Part shown: positions 7,543 to 10,952 of the stretch, in pieces
Layout: the number at the start of each line of letters is the position of its first letter
Position numbering within the stretch: the stretch's first letter is position 1
Source of the DNA: Desulfobulbaceae bacterium
GTDB taxonomy: Bacteria > Desulfobacterota > Desulfobulbia > Desulfobulbales > Desulfobulbaceae
Reading direction: 5' to 3'
Assembly: GCA_007121995.1 (NCBI GenBank)
Contig: SKJK01000191.1
Coordinates: forward strand, 1 to 10,952
Length of the DNA stretch: 10,952 nt
Position numbers and translations under genes: made by a program
The notes under the pieces: model-generated
What the model was told of the DNA's origin: nothing
What the model saw: only the letters and a program-made list of their open reading frames with translations
The model's database searches: none

Positions 7543-7930
7543 ACGGGGATTGTCATTCGTATTCGTATTGTCTTCAGCCAAAACTCTTTCCCTTCATTCG
7601 TGTCCATTCAGAAACGGTACTCTTCTCCTGACTCTTTGTTGCGCTGTCAAATCTAATCCTGTAATAATACCCGGATCCGTGAGCGTTTGTCCGTGCGTCA
7701 GCTTTGTTGTTCGTGACTGTTCGATTAAAGTAAACTTTATCGGACGGTTACGGGCCATGAAGATGGCGTGCGGACGAACGCCCCGAAGGGCAGCGGGTGA
7801 GACATATTGCAATGAAAATCGCCGCATTTGTAATTTGATTGCAGCAAAATATATATCTAAAGCAAGAGCCCGGCTGCCGTCTCGGATTCAAGTAGTGTCC
7901 GCCTGCTTTTTCAGCTGTGAAAACCTGCGT
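7543..7930. other. 388-bp stretch without a credible gene
   Basis: After the acyl-fusion stop there is no clear terminator and no frame with coding character. Features seen: a short ATTCGT direct repeat at about 7555-7566; an AATCCTG...ATCCGTGAGCG stretch (about 7654-7686) resembling the hairpin after the catalase; overlapping small hairpins GGCGT/ACGCC (7765-7769, 7778-7782) and GCCC/GGGC with a CGAA loop (7780-7791); and a region near 7805-7855 with GCAAT/ATTGC complementarity. These could belong to a structured RNA, but I do not recognise a family. Confidence 0.6.
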
Positions 7931-7935
7931 CAATA

Positions 7936-7964
7936 TTGACAAAAATGAAGAGTCTAGATAGTTT
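7936..7964 (+). promoter_or_regulatory. Candidate promoter of the CheB/CheR gene
   Basis: TTGACA at 7936-7941 is a perfect -35 hexamer and is conserved in copy A (3686-3691). With 17-bp spacing the -10 would be TAGTTT (7959-7964), a poor match that keeps only the first, second and last consensus bases. In copy A the aligned hexamer is TCTTTT, poorer still. The conserved -35 is suggestive; the weak -10 keeps confidence low. Confidence 0.35.
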
Positions 7965-8000
7965 ATTGCTCACGATAAACGGTTTCAGTTTTTATTTGCC

Positions 8001-8057
8001 ATGAAGATTATGAGCGAAGAGTCCGCAGAGCACAATAGAGGATTAACAAGGGCTTAA
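8001..8057 (+). other. 18-codon mini-ORF in the CheB/CheR leader (copy A counterpart 3750-3806)
   Basis: In copy B ATG 8001 opens MKIMSEESAEHNRGLTRA and stops at TAA. In copy A ATG 3750 opens MKVTSEEKAGHNDQLTMI and stops at TAG at the same codon. Ten of 18 residues agree and there is no gap. Neither has a Shine-Dalgarno, and most base differences change the residue, so selection for a peptide is not evident. A leader peptide is possible but unproven. Confidence 0.3.
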
Positions 8058-8174
8058 CAGGTAGGTTATATATCCACTTGATCCCGATGTCAGAGCGAGC
8101 AGAAGGGCAGAAAGGGGTGAACAGGTGCGTTGCTGCTTTCCTCGGTTTTACGAGATGACTCCTGGAGGCAGACC

Positions 8175-10952
8175 ATGAAGAAAAAAAAACTGCGCAAAAG
8201 CACCACTACTCTGCCGCAAATTGTTCAGCCGGTGCAACCGCAGCAGCCGTCTTTTCCCATTGTCGGTATCGGCGCTTCCGCCGGCGGCCTGGTCGCCTTT
8301 GAAGCCTTTTTTTCCGGCATGCCCGCTGACACCAATTTGGGCATGGCCTTTGTGCTGGTGCAGCATCTGGCTCCGGATCACAAAAGCATCCTCACCGAAC
8401 TCATCCAGCGCTACACCCGCATGCAGGTCTTCGAGGTTGAAGATGGTATGCAGGTCGCGGTCAACTGTATTTACATCATCCCGCCCAATCGCGACATGGC
8501 CTATCTCAACGGCAAGCTCCTGCTGATGGAGCCCACGGCACCGCGTGGCCAGCGGTTGCCTATTGATTTCTTTTTTCGTTCTCTGGCCCAGGACCAGCGG
8601 GAACGGGCCATTGGTATCGTGCTGACAGGCACCTGTAGCGATGGCACGCAGGGCGTCCGGGCCATCAAAGGCGAAGGCGGCATGGTCATGGTCCAGAGCC
8701 TTGATTCAGCCGAGCACGATGCCATGCCGCGCAACGCCCTGGCTACCGGCATGGTGGACTTTGAACTGCCGCCGGCTGAAATGCCCGCCCAACTCATTGC
8801 GTATGCAGCCCATGCCTTTGGCATGCCCCCACTGGACACTGCAGCCCCTGAACTTGGGACCGGTCATACTCTGCAAAAAATCTTTCTCCTCCTGCGCGAC
8901 CAGACCGGACACGATTTTTCCTCCTATAAACCAAGCTCTATTCACCGGCGGATCAAACGGCGCATGGCCCTGAACCAGATCGAAACCATTGACAACTACA
9001 TCAAGTACCTGCAGCAAACGCCGGACGAAGTGGCAGTACTCTTTCGCGACCTGCTTATCGGAGTTACAAATTTCTTTCGCGATCCCGATGCGTTCAATGT
9101 GCTCAACCAACAGGCTATTCCGCAACTGTTTGCCGACAAACCCTCGGGAGCCACTATTCGCGTCTGGGTGCCTAGTTGCTCCACCGGTGAGGAAGCCTAT
9201 TCCATCGCCATCCTTCTCCAGGAACAACAGGAGTCCTTACACCAGAGTTACAAGGTGCAGATTTTCGCCACCGACATTGACAGCCGCGCCATAGCCGCGG
9301 CACGAATCGGTCTGTATCCGGCCGGGATTGCCATCGACGTTACCCCGGAACGACTGGCCCGATTTTTCACCCTTGAAGACAACGGTTCCTATCTGGTCAA
9401 CAAAAACATCCGCGACCTGCTGGTCTTTTCCGAACAGGATGTGATCCGTGATCCGCCTTTTTCCAGAATTGATCTCATCAGCTGCCGCAACCTGCTCATA
9501 TACCTCAACAGCGATCAACAGAAACGACTCATTCACCTGTTTCACTATGCACTCAACCCTGGCGGCTTCCTGTTTCTCGGTACCTCGGAAACCGTGGGCG
9601 ACATGGGAGACCTGTTTGCGGTACGGCACCGCCAGTCGCGGCTGTATCAGCACAAAAGAGATGTACATGGTATGCATCGCCTCACTTTGAACCAGTTTCT
9701 TCCCAACATGACAACAGATCCGGTCCACCCCCAATCCGCTGGTCCGAAAAACCCTTTTCCGCAGAAAAGACTGGTCCGTGAACTGACCGAGCGGACGATC
9801 CTGCAGCAGGTCGCTCCGGCTTGTGTTCTCGTTAATGATCAGGGTGATATTCTCTACATCCACGGCCGTACCGGCATGTACCTGGAGCCGGCTTCGGGAG
9901 AGACAGGCAACAACAACATTGTCAAAATGGCCCGGGAAGGATTGCAACACGAATTGGCCACATCCCTGCATAAAGTAATTCAGGGAAAAAAGACGGAGCG
10001 CTGCCCTGGCCTGCTGGTCAAAACCAATGGCGACTCCACCCTGGTCAACCTGACCATTCGTCCGGTGTTCGCCGGCACGGCAACGGTTGAGCAATTCCTC
10101 TACCTGGTGATCCTCGAGGAAGCGCCGTCTTCCGTGGACCAGGACCAATTACGGCTGAGAAGCCGGCTCATCTTTGGCGACCCAGATACTGCAGATCCGG
10201 ACATTGAACCACGTATTGCGGCCCTCAAACAGGAACTGCGGATGAAGGAAGAATACCTGCAGACATCCAACGAAGAGCTGAAATCAGCCAACGAGGAAAT
10301 GCAATCAATCAATGAAGAGTTGCAATCCACCAACGAGGAGATGGAAACCTCCCGAGAAGAGCTTCAATCAGTCAACGAAGAATTGACTACAGTCAACGCC
10401 GAGCTGCAGAATAAAATTCAGGAACTGTCCGGTGCCAATAACGACCTGAACACTCTCCTGGCCGGCCTGGGCATTGCTACCATCCTGGTGGATCATCAGC
10501 TCCGTATCCAGCGTTTCACCCCTGCCGCCACCAGGATCATCAATCTGATCGCCGGCGATATCGGTCGCCCGGTGGGCCATATTGTCTCCAACCTGGTCAA
10601 GTACGAAAACCTGGTAGCAGATACCCAGGCTGTGCTCGATACCCTGAGACCCATCGAGAAAGAAGTGCAGGCAACAGACGGCACCTGGAACCAGCTGCGT
10701 ATCTGGCCCTATCGCACCACGGAAAACATCATCGAAGGCGCGGTGATCACCTTTGTAGAGTGCACCGAGGTCAAGAAAACCCAGGATGCCCTGTGCCTGA
10801 ACGAAGAACGCATGCGCGTGGCCCTGCAAACCGTGCCCATTGTCATTGCCAACCAGGACAAGGCATTGCGCTACACCTGGATCTGCAATGAAGCTCCGTT
10901 TCCCGCATCCCGTATCCTCGGCAAGACCGATGCCGACCTCTTGCCACCCGAC
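8175..10952 (+). CDS. CheB-CheR-coiled coil-PAS signalling fusion, first 926 residues (C-terminus beyond window)
   Basis: Cytoplasmic sensory fusion. A CheB methylesterase domain spans about 27-215 with its catalytic triad intact: S35 in GASAGG, H64 in QHLAPDHKS, D156 in LTGTCSDGT. A CheR methyltransferase domain spans about 235-495: NFFRDP at 299-304, the SAM-binding stretch WVPSCSTGEEAYS at 331-343, and ISCRNLLIYL at 435-444. A PAS-like domain follows at about 540-650, then a long coiled coil (about 685-765) with seven exact NEEL-type heptads at 699-747, a second PAS at about 765-865, and the start of a third from about 876 ending in LRYTWICN...LGKTDADLLPPD. That last pattern commonly precedes a histidine kinase of the HisKA_2/HWE type, so a kinase probably lies to the right. 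There is no CheB receiver domain at the N-terminus. GGAGG lies 6 nt before ATG 8175. No chemotaxis genes are nearby, so a role outside flagellar chemotaxis is likely. Its leader is duplicated at 3681-3958. Confidence 0.95.
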   Translation, partial: MKKKKLRKSTTTLPQIVQPVQPQQPSFPIVGIGASAGGLVAFEAFFSGMPADTNLGMAFVLVQHLAPDHKSILTELIQRYTRMQVFEVEDGMQVAVNCIYIIPPNRDMAYLNGKLLLMEPTAPRGQRLPIDFFFRSLAQDQRERAIGIVLTGTCSDGTQGVRAIKGEGGMVMVQSLDSAEHDAMPRNALATGMVDFELPPAEMPAQLIAYAAHAFGMPPLDTAAPELGTGHTLQKIFLLLRDQTGHDFSSYKPSSIHRRIKRRMALNQIETIDNYIKYLQQTPDEVAVLFRDLLIGVTNFFRDPDAFNVLNQQAIPQLFADKPSGATIRVWVPSCSTGEEAYSIAILLQEQQESLHQSYKVQIFATDIDSRAIAAARIGLYPAGIAIDVTPERLARFFTLEDNGSYLVNKNIRDLLVFSEQDVIRDPPFSRIDLISCRNLLIYLNSDQQKRLIHLFHYALNPGGFLFLGTSETVGDMGDLFAVRHRQSRLYQHKRDVHGMHRLTLNQFLPNMTTDPVHPQSAGPKNPFPQKRLVRELTERTILQQVAPACVLVNDQGDILYIHGRTGMYLEPASGETGNNNIVKMAREGLQHELATSLHKVIQGKKTERCPGLLVKTNGDSTLVNLTIRPVFAGTATVEQFLYLVILEEAPSSVDQDQLRLRSRLIFGDPDTADPDIEPRIAALKQELRMKEEYLQTSNEELKSANEEMQSINEELQSTNEEMETSREELQSVNEELTTVNAELQNKIQELSGANNDLNTLLAGLGIATILVDHQLRIQRFTPAATRIINLIAGDIGRPVGHIVSNLVKYENLVADTQAVLDTLRPIEKEVQATDGTWNQLRIWPYRTTENIIEGAVITFVECTEVKKTQDALCLNEERMRVALQTVPIVIANQDKALRYTWICNEAPFPASRILGKTDADLLPPD

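Larger units (their letters stand above)
7931..8211 (+). repeat. Leader copy B: promoter side, leader and first codons of the CheB/CheR gene
   Basis: This is the intact partner of 3681-3958, in the same orientation. Shared blocks include TTGACA (7936-7941), GGTTTCAG (7981), GAGCGAAGAG, GCACAAT, ATTAACAA, TCCCGATGT, GCAGAAAGG, GCTTTCCTCGG and the 22-nt identical end (8190-8211). In this copy GGAGG (8164-8168) and a full coding start are intact. If TTGACA is the -35, transcription would start near 7970, giving a leader of about 200 nt, which is long enough for post-transcriptional control. Confidence 0.85.

Noticed and set aside
7550..7939. 129-codon plus-strand frame starting at TTG
   Set aside because: No ribosome site, non-ATG start and unremarkable composition; treated as non-coding.
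7981..8174. c-di-GMP or other known riboswitch in the CheB/CheR leader
   Set aside because: Looked for the GEMM-type conserved blocks and did not find them; candidate stems are not shared between the two leader copies.
3731..8211. Composite transposon or integrated element bounded by the direct repeats
   Set aside because: No transposase, integrase or terminal inverted repeats are present, and the repeats are diverged and contain a gene start; rearrangement fits better.
9237..10148. 303-codon minus-strand open frame
   Set aside because: Antisense shadow of the CheB/CheR gene, opposite well-supported CheR and PAS coding sequence.

Overview
The window reads as chromosomal DNA of a Gram-negative bacterium with a sulfur- or metal-reducer-like gene set. 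The basis is an exported single-haem P460-type cytochrome, a CheB-CheR-PAS sensory fusion and an acyl-activating/ACP/acyltransferase fusion, a mix I associate with Desulfobacterota (former Deltaproteobacteria). That assignment is inference from gene content only. Intergenic stretches are long, and there is no rRNA, tRNA, CRISPR array, integrase or transposase.

Layout. Bases 1-1743 (minus) are the first 581 codons of a phosphoketolase that runs off the left edge. After a 229-bp gap containing small dyads and a nested hairpin comes a complete small-subunit haem catalase (1973-3427, minus), in the same direction. Bases 3428-4103 are non-coding but busy: the catalase promoter side, a 22-bp-period direct repeat, a decayed copy of the leader and first codons of the CheB/CheR gene found at 8175, then an AT-rich stretch with an 18-bp dyad before the next gene. 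A cytochrome P460-family gene (4104-4646, plus) follows with its own terminator-like hairpin. Next is a 914-residue AMP-ligase/ACP/PlsC fusion (4798-7542, plus). Bases 7543-8174 are non-coding, and their right-hand part is the second, intact copy of the leader. The CheB-CheR-coiled-coil-PAS gene starts at 8175 and runs off the right edge after 926 codons.

The most unusual structure is the pair of leader copies, about 77% identical over about 230 bp (3731-3958 and 7981-8211). They lie in the same orientation 4.25 kb apart and bracket the cytochrome and acyl-fusion genes. Both copies carry an upstream TTGACA, an 18-codon mini-ORF in the same position, and an identical 22-nt block inside the coding start. 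In the left copy the Shine-Dalgarno is degraded and the third codon is a stop, so it looks like the stump of a lost second CheB/CheR gene or a promoter/leader captured by the cytochrome gene.

The genes do not form one pathway. Phosphoketolase (acetyl phosphate from sugar phosphates) and catalase (peroxide removal) share a strand. The cytochrome is a periplasmic redox protein, the acyl fusion probably recycles free fatty acids into phospholipid, and the CheB/CheR fusion is a signalling protein probably continuing into a histidine kinase.
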